Source: Hygrocybe punicea
Taxonomy: Eukaryota > Basidiomycota > Agaricomycetes > Agaricales > Hygrophoraceae
NCBI GenBank assembly: GCA_963556145.1
Contig: OY744470.1
Coordinates: 3,782,001-3,846,000 of the forward strand
Direction of reading: 5' to 3'
DNA: 64,000 nt
Each line of letters starts with the position of its first letter. The stretch's first letter is position 1. Positions 32,684 to 44,624 of the stretch are shown here, one piece after another. A model generated the notes under the pieces. That model was given only the letters and a program-made list of their open reading frames with translations. It did not search any database and was not told where the DNA came from. Position numbers and translations under genes: made by a program.

Positions 32684-33414
32684 ATTTTTATATTCCAGTA
32701 GTGAATATTAGTATTTTAAGTACATCACGCATCCAATTGCTATTCATACCTACTCAAAGTCTCAATTCTTAATTGAAGAGACCTCACTATTACATTCTAT
32801 TGATTCATATATTACATATACCCACAAACCCCTTCCTGATAGGTTATTGGATATTAAAAACCCACGAACAACAAGAAGGTACCTGAACAAAGTCAACTCT
32901 GGTAATTCTTGGTGAAACAAACATTCACATAACACCGTCACCCATTTCCCAACCCAGCCATACAGCCCTCTTGCCAACCAGTTCCCACCGAAATTATCCC
33001 ACCAATTGCACTGCCCCCAAGACTTGTCGACACAAGCACCCAGACTATATCAGATAAACCACAGCCACCCCCCCAACATGAATCTACTTGAACGGGTGTA
33101 GCCCTTGCCCTCAACACCGCTATCCCACCTTGATTTTTGCTGACTTTGTCACATGGCCAAACTTGCATAAGGAACAGAACACGACCCACAACTTGGTACA
33201 CTCCTGGACCTTCCCTCCGATTGCAGGACGTTCCTGGAGATCCTTGTAGAGATGATGCACCCAGTGCAGGGTGTGTTTGACCCCACTTTTGGGCCCCTTG
33301 TAGCTCCTGTGGTAGTCACATTAGTAGAGAACTGGGCAGAGTTTCATGGAGGATGAGGACTTTCAGAGACAGGACAGGTGTGCAAGGATGCACACCATTG
33401 TGGAGGGGGGTACC

Positions 33415-33576
33415 TGCAGCAGTTGCTGTGAGCCCCTAGGACCCTGAGGACCCTTAGATAGTGTTTCCTTTCCTGTTTGTAGCTTAGTCATCATTATCCA
33501 GGGTTTTCCTTGCTTTCCCCTCCCTGCTGCAACTCCCCCTGAGTCTTTCCCCAAGAGGCCTGGAGATTCCCTCTCC
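33415..33576 (+). repeat. 3' LTR of element E
   Basis: It is the partner of 18019-18180, with the same length and ends, preceded by a purine tract and followed by the AACAT duplication. Confidence 0.82.
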
Positions 33577-33581
33577 AACAT

Positions 33582-35050
33582 GCAAAAAATGAGAAACTAC
33601 AAAGCAGCGTCACACATGAACTATTCCCAGCCAATTGATACTCTACTCGGGATTCACATTGCCTAATGTGAACACATTATCTGTGTGTCTCTTCTCCTTG
33701 ATGCGAGAGAGAGCGCTTCCTTCAATTGTTTTTCATCAGTTATTTGGTATTGAGGTTTCATATGTCCAACCAAACAAGTTGTCCAATATCAAAGATAATG
33801 TGTTTATGTTTTCTATTGGCAAAGTGCTTTATGTCATCAGCAGTTCATTGTAAAGAAATACTTGCAGCATATTGTGCATCATGAAGGGTCATGAGAAAAT
33901 CATTAGTGGAGGGATTGTTGGATTCAGGTTCGTCAACAGATAGGAGAGTTCAGGGATGGTGGCCATATTCTAAATAGAAAGGGGAGAAGCCAGTGGAAGA
34001 ATGCAATTGGTTGTTATAAGAGAACTCAGCCTGTGATAACCATTCAGTGTAGAGACTCAACGTCCCTCTGAGTCTGTATCATTGATATATCATGAATCCG
34101 GATGAACCTGATGCCTCCAAATGACGTGCATTCCAACCCGACGTAACCCAATGTGACCTGACCCAACGTGACCTGACATATGCCACTTTGTCACAGCCGC
34201 TTTTGGACCAAATCCAGCAGCCCCATAAGCCCTGGAGTTCCAAATATAGGAGACAGATCTCATTGGACATGATTCCTGACTTCGGACTTGCCTTATATAT
34301 GCGTCCCCTTGTCCTTTTGGAGATATGTAGGACATTTCAGATCTTTTCCTTGGATATTCATTTTCCCTTCCATTTTCCTGTCTTTGTCGCATCGCAACCC
34401 CCCTCTTTACATCCCCATTCCAAATTCTCTTTGTAGTTTTCCATCAGCCAAAATAGACAAGTCCAAAAGTAGACTACTCACTCATGTACTATAAAAACAG
34501 TCCCCGATGACCATACAACAAGAGATACCCTTAGTCCCCATTTCCCTACAGTCAGATTCATGTTTTAATCCCTAAAAATGCTCGTCCTCATAAACCCTTA
34601 GACTTTTATAGCTCACTTTGTTGTCCTTATCGTTGTTCCAGTATTCGTTCATCGTTTCTGACCCAACCCAACCCAACCCGCTGTACCCGACATTGTCAGC
34701 ATCATCGGGTTCATTATTATTTATCTGTTTTCAGTCCATTCATTGCCAGGTTCTTCATTTAATTGTTTGTTTTGTCCATTTTCTTAGTTTATATGGTGGC
34801 TTTACATTCCATTCCTTCTACTATTATTCCCGACACTGATTATTCACCGTCACTTTCATGCTGGCACCCCTAGGTTAGGATCTTATCTTCCGAAGCCACC
34901 CAGAACCCGCATCTACATTGGACCAATCAGATCGCATGAAATTGGTGTAGAGCCAGAGGCATTGTTCCAGTTCTTGATTAGTGCATGCTGTTTGTCCATT
35001 GGTTTTGGGATGATAGGCAGGATAAAGCAGTACTTTTCACTCTACCACAT
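33582..35050 (-). pseudogene. Ty3/gypsy integrase relic, split by LTR D3
   Basis: On the minus strand, 35030-34918 reads TAYHPKTNGQT...NQELEQCLWLYTN, the integrase catalytic-core end. After LTR D3 (34917-34048) the reading resumes as EWLSQAEFSYNNQLHSSTGF, then PFYLEYGHHPE and, past a frameshift, TLHDAQYAA...FANRKHK...VWLDI. These match the usual gypsy order (YHPQTDGQTE, AEFAYN, YGRHP, VWLDA). Several stops show it is dead. At its 3' side it is cut by element E at 33581. No reverse transcriptase was found in the window. Confidence 0.75.
34048..34917 (-). repeat. Solo LTR-like repeat, family D (copy D3)
   Basis: It is 870 bp, TGTAGAGACTC to CATCTACA, the inverted equivalent of D1. The integrase frame on both sides shows a clean insertion between ...SDWS and EWLSQ. 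The duplication is not exact. Confidence 0.72.
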
Positions 35051-35057
35051 GTTTCTA

Positions 35058-35190
35058 CCCACTCCCTAGGGACTCCCTAGGAACAGTAGAAACTACATTC
35101 CATCCAACATGCCCTAGGGAGTCCCTAGGAAGTTCTTAGGGATTCCTTCTCAACACCTCAACTTCATCAATTTTTACTCCCTAGGGATTG
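35058..35190. repeat. Cluster of CCCTAGGGA palindromes (copy 1)
   Basis: Five or more TCCCTAGGGA or near copies, separated by CTCC, lie next to CACTCTACCACATG. A similar cluster and neighbour occur inverted at 53455-53650. Confidence 0.7.
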
Positions 35191-36700
35191 CATTAAAAAT
35201 CATGATGCCTTTCAAACTGCCCCAGATTCCCCCCAAGACTTTTCCCTCCTCTTTCAGAGATGCCTTGAATTTCTCTACCCTCATCCTGTCTCTGTTCCTT
35301 TCTGCACTTTCTTTAATAGATGACAGCAACTTTTGCATTTTTGTCCAGCATCAATTCTAAGCCACATAAGTAAAGAAATCCTCATGTCTTGCAATGATTT
35401 CTTCAATTTCTTGGTTTTGATGCTGGAATGCTTGCATCTCTCTTCGAGACCAACTTCTAACTTTCAGCAGATGGCATGGTCTTTCACAGCCTGGGTGGCA
35501 GTAGCTTGGACTTCCTGAATGAAGCTTTGCCAGTGGATTCTAATTCATACCATCCCAACCATAATATACATTTTACCCAATGCACAGCCTCATCATAAAT
35601 TCTAGTACTTTTCCACTGTATCACTCATCCAGATTCAGACAATTGTTTTTTATTCTATCAAGTTCACCAACCCCCCCTCTCTAACACAATATTGTTTGTT
35701 ACTCTGATTGTACCCCACAAATTGTCAAATTTTTATATGGACATCTCTGGTTGCTGCAACAGAAATCATTGAGAAAGTAAGTAGTGATACAATTCTGATG
35801 ATCATATTTACTCCATAGACATTCAAGCATTCCATCATAAAGAAGTGGGACCTAAGCCACAAATGTTTAAGGTCATTCAATATGCAAGAAAAGCTGTGGC
35901 ACTTATGCATTACAAACAATTCATTCTGTGGACTGGAGGCATTCAATCAAGTTCTGGATTATCAGAAGAGTCAGTATGGGGGCAGAAAGTAGAATTTTTA
36001 TGTCATCAGTTGACACATTAGCAGGGTTGTTAGATATATAAGTGTCTTTGGTGGCTGTAGATACTACTTTTGGTGTCTTGAATGCAAGGAGTCTGTAATA
36101 GATAGGTTTGGGTTTGGCAAGTATCCCTGAAAATATCCTTCAGGGATCTTCAGTTGAAGCATGGTGCCCTGACTAGCCTGGTGAAATGTTGCTTGATGTC
36201 ACATGTCACCCCCCCAACTGGTGAATCAGTAATTCACCAGCACATGTCACATGTCACACCTAGTGGTGAATTGACCAAATTGGTACAGTATTGTGGTTTT
36301 CAGTCATGTGGTTGTCATTGTCTCCATTCATGTTTCTGTGTTGTTACTATGGTAGTATTGTGCCTGCAGCAAAACCCATAAGTCATTCACTATTCATACC
36401 TGTAAACTCAAACATTTATTTATTTGTTAATTCTTGATACTACTACAATATGAAACAATTATATTAACAATAATATCAATCCCAGCTTCGTCATCACCAC
36501 TCTCTTCCTCCTCCATATTTCTTGATTCTTGCCAGTTTTCATCCCCTTTGCACCCTCTGTCTTTGAATAATTTTTTTCTGGAATATTTTCACAAGATAAC
36601 AACACAAATAGTATCAATTTGTGACTGAATATCTGCTCTTATTTGCTCACAAAAAATTGAAAGACTGTTGAATCAAATGTGCTATCTACAGGTAACAACT
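35191..36700. other. No gene recognised
   Basis: This is AT-rich, with short frames only. A Lys/Arg/Ser-rich minus-strand reading near 35330-35520 could be a decayed coiled-coil protein, but it has stops. Near 36190-36290 repeated GTCACATGTCAC and GGTGAATTG/AATTCACC words resemble those at 53870-53960. Confidence 0.4.
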
Positions 36701-36719
36701 ACATTAATGTACTAAAGAG

Positions 36720-36955
36720 GTAGAGGAAAAGGGAGGAGTGGAAGGGAGTGAAAATGGAAGGACATAAAGAGAAGGGAAGAGAGGTGGAGTTAGCCAACAG
36801 AGGGAGGAGGAAGGGGGGAGAGAGAATTAGGGGACAGGGAAGAGGGGGCAAGAGGAGAGGGCAAGAAGGGGGGGGAGGGGGGGAGAAGGGCAAAGAAAGG
36901 GGGAGAGGGGGAAAGAGGGGGAAAGAAAGGGGGAGGGGGAGGGACAATACTCACC
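36720..36955. repeat. Purine-strand low-complexity tract (GGGA/GGA)n
   Basis: About 235 bp is almost purely A/G on the plus strand. Frames here are artefacts. Such tracts can form triplex or G-rich structures. Confidence 0.85.
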
Positions 36956-37203
36956 AAGGCTGTGGCCATTGCTGCAGCTGCCACTCCCCCATTGCTGCTG
37001 TTGCTGCAGCCATTGGCATTGTTTCTGGTGCTGCTGTAGCGTCACTGCCTGGGATCCCCTTGTGCTTGTATAAGTGTGGGGTGAGTTAGTAAATAAAAGA
37101 CACGAAAACAAAGAAAAGATTTACCTAGGCAGTGAGGGTGGGCACACCACTCCCTGCTGCATCCTTTCTTTGTTACAATTCCTGCCACCTTGCTGGTCCC
37201 TGT
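36956..37203. repeat. Fragment of the hAT-type composite repeat
   Basis: TTGCTGCAG triplets and the word GGGCACACCACTCCCTGCTGC echo the interiors of the family II hAT elements. No termini are seen. Confidence 0.45.
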
Positions 37204-38607
37204 TGTGATGGCGAGTGTCGGTGTAGATCTGAAATGGAATCTACAGAAAGGGGTGATCAGCTAAGAAGTGATCTGAGGTGTGTAGTTTCTATTTAGCAGT
37301 CTAATCAATCCAACCCAAATCCAGGGGTTCCAGAACAGAGGGGAAGTGTGGGGGAAAAGGTTGAAGAGAGATATAGACAATATGAAGGGAGGTAAGAAAT
37401 AGAACTGAGGTGGGACAATAATCTGTATTCTTCTATATCTATTGTAGTGTAAATGTACTACTTTTATACTACTGTAAGAAACCTGTGCTATAGTAACTAT
37501 GTGCTACAAGTAAAGGCTGTAAGTGATAGGGGAGGAAGTGAAGTGGAGGATAGGAGGTGGGTGCTATGTACTAGGGGATGGGAAATGAAGATATATGATA
37601 TACAAATGGATACAGTCATCTACTGGCCCTTGGGTCAATCAAATCTTTGCCGGAGTTGACCAAATATACTGTAAGTTTATGGGAAATTTCATACCAGCCA
37701 ATCACTGCATGACCAAATAGTGTAGATATTTGAGCACAAATTTTAACTATCGGAGAGCATTTGAGCTGAATAAAGGCAGATCAGCGTCAAAGTCTCTTAT
37801 CGATGATCAAACGGGTCCTCGGGTCGCATCACATCACGATCCAAATTTGGTATGAATCACGATGAAACTCTAAATTGTTTAATCATCAAGTTCCACGTCA
37901 CTCTCCTCATTGTCTTGCTCGCTGTCATTTCCATCCTCTGCAGTCTCTGGGTCTGAGTTTTGGATTTTGCACAGCCAACCATAGAGTCGTTGAATGTGTG
38001 AAGAATAAATTTTCATCATTAAGAAATTAGTGTCTCAAAAAGGCAGGTGTGATGTGACATGCCGATTGCTCAAAAACCTGGTCTTGAATGGAGTTTTCAT
38101 GTTTCCTCTCACACTATGGTCAGAAACACATCATTATATCATTGAGAAGTATGTCAGGATGACTGTGGTGGAGTGGTTGGAAATCTGACCAGTATTTTAA
38201 GCTTTAATTGATGAAACAAATTTCACTTTTGATCAATTCTACCTAAGGTCATTGCCTGTAATTAGATCGGGAGACCCTACACCCTCAAGACTCCCATAGC
38301 AGGTGGCTATAGCATATTAGCATACATATCAAAAGGGTGGAAGTCACAAGTTAACAGGGGACTGTAAAATTAGTGATTGACCTGAGGAGTGGTAGTGGCC
38401 CAAGGGCCAGTAGATGACTGTACATACAAATTCAGGGTTGTTAGGAACATCACATCGTTGATAGGGATGATTCCAGAGTCGGAATCCGGAGCAAAATCAT
38501 TAGAGAGGACTGAAATTGGGCAGAATCAATGATATTGGACTGGAAATGGACAGGAACAGAGTGGAATATGAAGAGGAAATGGATCCACACAATCTGGAGC
38601 CTTTACA
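37204..38607. repeat. LTR A (copy A1), split by a mariner-type element
   Basis: It starts TGTGATGGCGAG and ends GCCTTTACA. Without the insertion at 37613-38420 it is about 594 bp and aligns with copies A2 (42649-49834) and A3 (46359-46991). Confidence 0.75.
37613..38420. mobile_element. Tc1/mariner-type non-autonomous element (808 bp)
   Basis: The first 20 bases, CAGTCATCTACTGGCCCTTG, are repeated exactly inverted at the right end; the perfect match is 22 bp. TA flanks both sides (37611-37612, 38421-38422). The empty site is seen in LTR A2 at about 44140 (GGATACATAC). The interior has no transposase frame. Confidence 0.9.
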
Positions 38608-38831
38608 TCCAGTCAGGACTCAGATAGAGACCATCCCTGGTCGATCCAAATGAAATAACAAAGATCCCAGGGTCATGGGAAGAAATGAGTGTAAGCAACA
38701 TCAAAAACAGACAGAATCAGGAGTACAATGTGAATGGAATTGAAGCTGGCAGGTATCAAAGCGTCAGGAAGTGGTGATCTGGAGCTACTCAAACAGGGGG
38801 CGAAACAGCTGAACAAAGAAATAATGGTCAC

Positions 38832-40325
38832 ATGATGGACACAACAAATACAAACACAAAAATTGTCAATGTGACCTCATCATTCATAACCAACTCAACA
38901 AGCCCAACAATCTTCAACAATCCTAACCAATACCAACAGCTCATAATGTTGACAGAATATGATAACTTCCTCAAAACACTCAATGCAGAAATGTGGCAAG
39001 ACTTCGAGAATGCCATAGCTGAGTTACTGGAAGTCAACACAGCTGGAATCGATATTATATGCAATGGGCACAAGGATGGGGCACAGCAATGGGTGGTGAG
39101 ATGATGATGGGCCATGGTAAGAGATTCCATTCCCATAAACGGTATAAACTAATCAATTCCTGGTAGCAGAACTACAGGGGACTTATGATGAAAATCTAGA
39201 ACAGTGGAATGTGGTAACAGAACCAAAGGACTTCTCGACGGGTGGGGAAATGGTGGTTGAGGTTGAGGAATGGTTGCGGAACTGGGAGACATACTTGAAG
39301 TGGGAGCGGGAAGAGGCAACACGCTGGGAAGTCAAGGCCACTTTACAACTACAAGAGGAGATGCAGGAGGAAGAAGCAAGGAGAAAATGGGCTGTAGAGG
39401 CGGTGGAGCTAAGGCAGAAATGGGCGGAGGAATTGCGCCAGTACAAGGAGGAGATAAATAGGAGGGCTGAGGCAGTGGTGGAAGCGAAGCAGATTGAGCA
39501 TGTGAAAAGGGTGAAGGTGGTAGAGGCAGAGGCAGCAAAAAGGGAGGCTGAAGCAGCCATGGAAAGGGACCGGGAGGAGACCGGACAAGCCAGCAATCAC
39601 AGAAATGAGGACAACAAGGACGAGGATGGCAACTGGTCCGACAAACAACTACAGAAATATGAAAAGCTCTATGCATTTAACATGATCCAGGATAAAAGGG
39701 CCAACTGGGACAACAAGACTGTTCACAGCAATTATAACAGTGGGAATGAATTTTTGAATGCAAGCGGGAATGGAGGTCCGGGACTGAAGGGAAAGCTTCC
39801 AGGGGTAAGTAATATCTTGCGAACTCATATCTGTGGTGCCTAACTAATCTGTAGTACATGCAGTTGTTCTGGATCCAGCAGTGCAATGCCTGTGTAACCG
39901 CCAATGCGGTTTGTCACAGAATTGAGCAGTACATGCGCGACCAATGCAAAAAGCTCAAACAATGGTGTGGATTGTCAACAAAGAGGCTGGCCACTGGAAC
40001 TGGAACTGGGAAAGCAGAATGGACAGGGAAGGGAAAGGCAGGTAGTCCAAAAAAGAAAGTCATTGCGAAGAAAATACCAAAGCCTGTGAAGAAGCCCAAG
40101 CTACAGGCTGGAGAGATGTCAATGAGCAAACAGACGCTAACCAACATCAAAGTGGATATGGAATTGGAGCAGGACAAGGGCAATCAAAGGAATCCATTCA
40201 AGCACCCATGGATCAGAGCTGGAATCAATGAACACGTGCAGGCTGTATGGGACATGGCCACAGAAACACAACAGGAAATTTCAATGATTGCAGATGGCTT
40301 GATGAAATACATCACAGAGGTCTAG
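38832..40325 (+). CDS. Coiled-coil protein with Cys cluster, in element A
   Basis: Not a family I can name. Three exons can be joined (about 38832-39095, 39173-39807, 39855-40325): an Asn/Thr-rich start, a long charged coiled coil rich in Glu, Arg and Ala (39250-39600), and a C-terminal part with CNACVTANAVCHR ... MRDQCKKLKQWCG, a possible zinc-binding cluster, then a Lys/Pro-rich basic stretch (KKKVIAKKIPKPVKKPK). The reading ends in a TAG supplied by the first bases of a hAT element inserted at 40323. Past that element, 41370-41483 carries a related-looking tail (GQLDMIGRKLDEAKRK) in another frame. It lies between the LTRs of element A, so it may be a Gag-like or captured gene. Confidence 0.45.
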
Positions 40326-41361
40326 TCATATGCACGGGTATTGAAACCCGCATGGGTCACGGGTACAGGTCTGCGCGGGTACAGGTACGGGTAGCCAAAT
40401 CAGGACCCGTGATTTACCCATACCCGGCCATGGGTCCACAGGTTTTTCATGGGTAGTGTCACGATCCCGTGACACGCGACTTTGACGACTATGCAGCAAC
40501 AGCAAGACCAAACGTAACGAAATGAAGACGGGCGAGGTTAGGGAGCAAAAAGAGCAGCGGGAAGTGGTGCACCTGCGCTGCAATAAGTATTTATTTATAG
40601 AGTTCTATCATACTGATTAACCAGACAACTACAGACACACCACACAACCATGACAACGAACCAACTATGAGGACGGGGACAAAAAGGACCAGGGGATGAG
40701 GACTGCAACCGCAACCGCGACAATGGTAACCGCGACAATGGCACCCGTGATGACGGCAAGCCACGACAATGGCAAGTCACGACAATGGCAAACGACAATG
40801 ACAAGCCAGGGTGATGGCAAATGACGACAACGGCAAGCATGGTGGCAACGGACAATGAAGGCAAAGAGAGGAGCAGTGGGGGTGGTGCACCCACCACCTG
40901 CTGCAACAGGTATGTCTTTTATTATAATTATACATTGCTATGCTACTGACTACAGCCACAGATGCTCCCCAACCCCCACCCACACCCACCCTCCTCAACC
41001 AGTGGGCCAACGGCAGATGCCAAGAGCAGTGCCAGCCAAACGACCACCAGACACACCGGCGACGGCACACCCTCAACCCACCTTGCAAACCAACATCACC
41101 GTGCCAATCGACACCGGCACCGCGTCCGCGAGGATACCACCTAGGAGACAAGGGGGAGACAAGGAGGAGACAAGGAGGTCCACCCACGTCACCTCGCGAA
41201 GATGCAGCATGACGTCAATCGACGTTGGTGCTGTGTTCGTGAGGTAATGGGAGGTTGGGCCTTCTGGCATAGACCCGTGGGTAAACCCATGGGTATGGGT
41301 TTCCACGGGTATGGGTACGGGTAGCCATGGAATACCCACGGGTTACCTGTGCCATTCACTA
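40323..41361. mobile_element. hAT-type non-autonomous element, family I (1039 bp)
   Basis: The ends are TAGTCATATGCACGGGT and, inverted, TAGTGAATGGCACAGGT. The exact 8-bp duplication is CAGAGGTC (40315-40322 and 41362-41369). Inside are GACAATGGCAA-type repeats and a 55-bp palindrome (41191-41245). It truncates the coiled-coil gene. Confidence 0.88.
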
Positions 41362-41483
41362 CAGAGGTCCATACATGCCTAACCCATTGGACGACGGAGC
41401 TAAACTAATGTGCACAAACCAGGCCCACATCTTTGGGCAACTCGACATGATTGGTAGGAAGCTGGATGAGGCAAAGAGGAAGT

Positions 41484-42648
41484 AAAAGGGAATGGACAAA
41501 AGGAGATGGAAACAGGGCATCAGAAACCATACATATCTGTATAATAGTGGGTATAAAATAAAATCGTGAACGGAAAGAGGTGAAACAGAGAGACACATGA
41601 AACGGAATCCGGTGGTTGAGGTGGAGAACAGGACCAGAATACAACAGAAATGAAATGGGACTGGAAAGGGTGGGAAAAAAAGAAAACTAGAAATAGAAAT
41701 GAAAATATAAATAAATGAGATACGGAAACAGGAACGGAAAGCGGAATGGAAGACAAAAACACAAAAGTAGGAGACAGAAATGAATCTGTATCCCCACAAG
41801 AGTTTCTGAAAGAAGGTCAGAGGCAGAACGACAAGAGGAGATGGAGAGCTTCTTGCAAATATTCGAGCAAGGTGTCGAGGGGGCAGAGGTCCAATATATG
41901 ATGACAAAATACGATGAAGGTGGAAATGAGGAATAATATAAAATTGAGAACTGGAGTGCTGACACCAACACAATCCCATACAATGGGTGTGCCATGTGAT
42001 GGGTGTAAAAACAACGGGGTGCCCCAAGTAGGTGAGGACAACAATGTGCCCCATGTGGGCGAAGATGGAACCAGAAACGATACAGGATGGAAAATGACAA
42101 TGGGCGACGGGGATGGAGGGGGTGACAGAGCAGCCTCAGAATTGGAACCGGAATCAACTAAAATGGATGGAGGCAGAGGCAATGGGTCTGGAATAGGGAC
42201 AAGCATGGAACACTCAACCAAATTGAATGAAATCTCAATAGACAAAGACAGAGGACAAAAAGGATGCAATATTGAGGATGGAATATCTAATTCTGGGGAA
42301 TCCAAAGAACATGGGAGTGGGTCCAGCACAAGTTCATAGATGGAAACCAGAGGGGATGAAATAGGAGACAGAATGGAAAAATCGGGAACAGGACCAGAAG
42401 GTATGATGGAATCGATGACCGGCATTGATAAATCGGGAAGGGGGTTGGACGGGGACAACACAGGACTGGACGACAAAACCTGTGAACAAATAACAGCCTC
42501 AACAGGAACTGGAGTGGATGGGGATGGAGGATACGATGATGGAGGTGGAGTATATGAAGGACCGGAATGAATGTGGGGTACAGAATGAACAACAGTGGGT
42601 GGGATCGAGGATGAAATCAGAGCCGGAGATGAAATGGTGGGCTCTAGT
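41484..42648 (-). other. Ser/Pro-rich frame in element A, unknown
   Basis: From about 42648 down to 41817 the minus strand stays open, with PPSPSTPVPVEAV-like low complexity and short repeats (SSPTWGT twice). There are no domains. It may be the Gag-type frame of an LTR element read on this strand, or chance openness of biased DNA. Confidence 0.3.
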
Positions 42649-42821
42649 TGTAATAGCAAGTGTCGGTGTAGATCTGGAATGGAATCTACAGAAAGGGGTG
42701 ATCAGCTAAGAAGTGATCTGAGGTGTTTAGTTTCTATTGAGCAGTCTGATCAATCCAACCCAAATCTGGGGGTTCCAGAACAGAGGGGGAAAAGGTTGAA
42801 GAGAGATATAGATGATACAAT

Positions 42822-43916
42822 GTTATGTGAATGTTTGTTTCACCAAGAATTACCAGAGTTGACTTTGTTCAGGTATCTTCTTGTTGTTCATGGGTTTTAG
42901 TATCTAATTAACCTATCAAAAATAAGGGTTATTGAGGGTTTATGTATTGTACAAGTCAATAGAGCTGGAACAGTGAGGTCTCTTCAATAAGAAGTGAGAC
43001 TTTGAGTGGGTGTGGATGATGGTTGATAAGCGTGATGTACATGTACTAGAAATACTATATATTCACTACTGGAATATAAAATGTGGATTAATGAATACTG
43101 ATAACAATATTCACCAATTTAATATGAATTGTTTTGGTTACAGGGCCTATTCAATCAAGAGTATCTCTGGGTATTATAATATCTGACTTAAATCCGAAGC
43201 TTCAAACGCACATTGGCTACTACTGAGAACAATGGGAAAGTGAGAACAATGGGACTGAGTCATAAGAACAATGGATGGCATCAAAGAGGCTGTGAACAAT
43301 GGGCTCTATCTCCATTTGGACTGTTTAGAACAATGGACTGATCAGAACAATAGACCTCCATTGCCTTTATGTAAGCAGAATGACATACCAGTTGTGGTAG
43401 AGTACAAACAATCATTTTCTAACAAAAACCCAGAATCTACAAACTATCACAATCACTCTCTGATGCATCCTATCTTATCACTATCTTATCATCCTCTTGT
43501 TCACATCTTATCTAATCATTTCCCATTATCTAGCTGAGCTGCTTTTGATCAATACAAGTAAACAAGATTTGTAATCAATCCATTACTGCTAATATAGGTA
43601 AGAATGCTAGTTGGGCTTGTCTCCTTGCACGCGCAATGCAGAGAAATATATAATAAATACTAATGAGTGGGGGATGTGCCTCTGTGCACTATATATAAAC
43701 AGCTAGGTCTGGGCATTGCTAGTGAAGCCATGGTAAATAATATAAAGGTAAGCATATATGCTATTTGTGTCTCTTCACTACCATGCATAATGTGGAAAGG
43801 CATAGAATGGGTACTAATGAGTGTAGGTGTGCATCCATAGTGTTGCACTTAAATATCTAAGTCCATGGTCCAATGGTAAACCCATGACATTACACCCAAA
43901 ACCATTTGGGGTCATG
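42822..43916 (-). repeat. Solo LTR B (copy B2)
   Basis: It is 1095 bp, the reverse complement of B1. The exact 5-bp duplication ACAAT lies on both sides (42817-42821, 43917-43921); if the ends are set at TG...CA instead, the duplication is lost. It lacks part of the promoter region of B1 but keeps GAACAATGG copies (43215-43345). Confidence 0.8.
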
Positions 43917-44306
43917 ACAATGAAGGGAGGTAAGAAATAACACTGAGGTGGGACAATAATCTGTATTCATTGTAGTGTAAATGTACTACTTTTATACTAC
44001 TGTAAGAAACCTGTGCTATAGTAACTATGTGCTACAAGTAAAGGCTGTAAGTGATAGGGGAGGAAGTGGGGTGGAGGATAGGAGGTGGGTGCTATGTACT
44101 AGAGGATGGGAAATAAAGATATATGATATACAAATGGATACATACAAATTCTGGGTTGTTAGGAACATTGCATTGTTGATAGGGATGATTCCAGAGTCGG
44201 AATCTGGAGTGGAATAATTAGAGAGGACCAAAATTGGGCAGAATCAATGATATTGGACTGGAAATGGACAGGAACAGAGTGGAATATGAAGAGGAAATGG
44301 ATCCAT

Positions 44307-44485
44307 TGTAGTGAAAGTGGCCTGGGTAGACGCGGATTCAATGTGCGAATTCTGTCAGTGGGATCAAAACCCAAACTCTTGTTGTTTGTAACTATTTACA
44401 ACAGCCACTACATACAAATGATAGAACAAATAGGGACTATGGTGAAATGAGTGAATATGTACCCAGAGATATATATGTCTCTACA
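44307..44485. repeat. LTR C (copy C1, 179 bp)
   Basis: It runs TGTAGTGAAAGTGG to GTCTCTACA. It is nearly identical to C2 (47374-47552) and to the partial C3 (49661-49811). The following sequence (GAGACTGTCCCCAGTC) resembles that beside LTRs A1 and D2. Confidence 0.8.
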
Positions 44486-44624
44486 TCCAGTAGGGACACA
44501 AATAGAGACTGTCCCCAGTCTCACACAAGGCAAGGGAGAAAGAAATAGGAAAAAGAAAAAGAAAAATGGGGAAGGAGGGAAAGGACAACACTGAAAAGAA
44601 GAAGAAAAAAAAAATCCAAACAAC

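Larger units (their letters stand above)
19823..32933 (+). repeat. LTR B (copy B1), split by the MULE
   Basis: B sequence lies at 19823-20960 and 32684-32933. The two halves together match the inverted copy B2 (42822-43916), including the region across the break. The flanks are ATTGT (left) and ACCGT (right), differing only by two C/T changes. It inserted into the internal region of element E. Confidence 0.75.
18019..33576 (+). mobile_element. Short-LTR retroelement E, with nested insertions
   Basis: Two 162-bp LTRs in the same orientation (18019-18180, 33415-33576) are flanked by the exact 5-bp duplication AACAT (18014-18018 and 33577-33581). After the 5' LTR comes TGGTGGTGAGAGC, a plausible primer-binding site. 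Before the 3' LTR is a purine tract (GTGGAGGGGGG). Without its nested LTR G1, LTR B1 and MULE, the element is about 2.3 kb. It encodes no reverse transcriptase or integrase that I can see, so it was mobilised in trans. Confidence 0.85.

Noticed and set aside
36699..37111. Pro/Ser/Leu-rich frames on the minus strand
   Set aside because: Purine-strand low complexity gives open frames without coding meaning.
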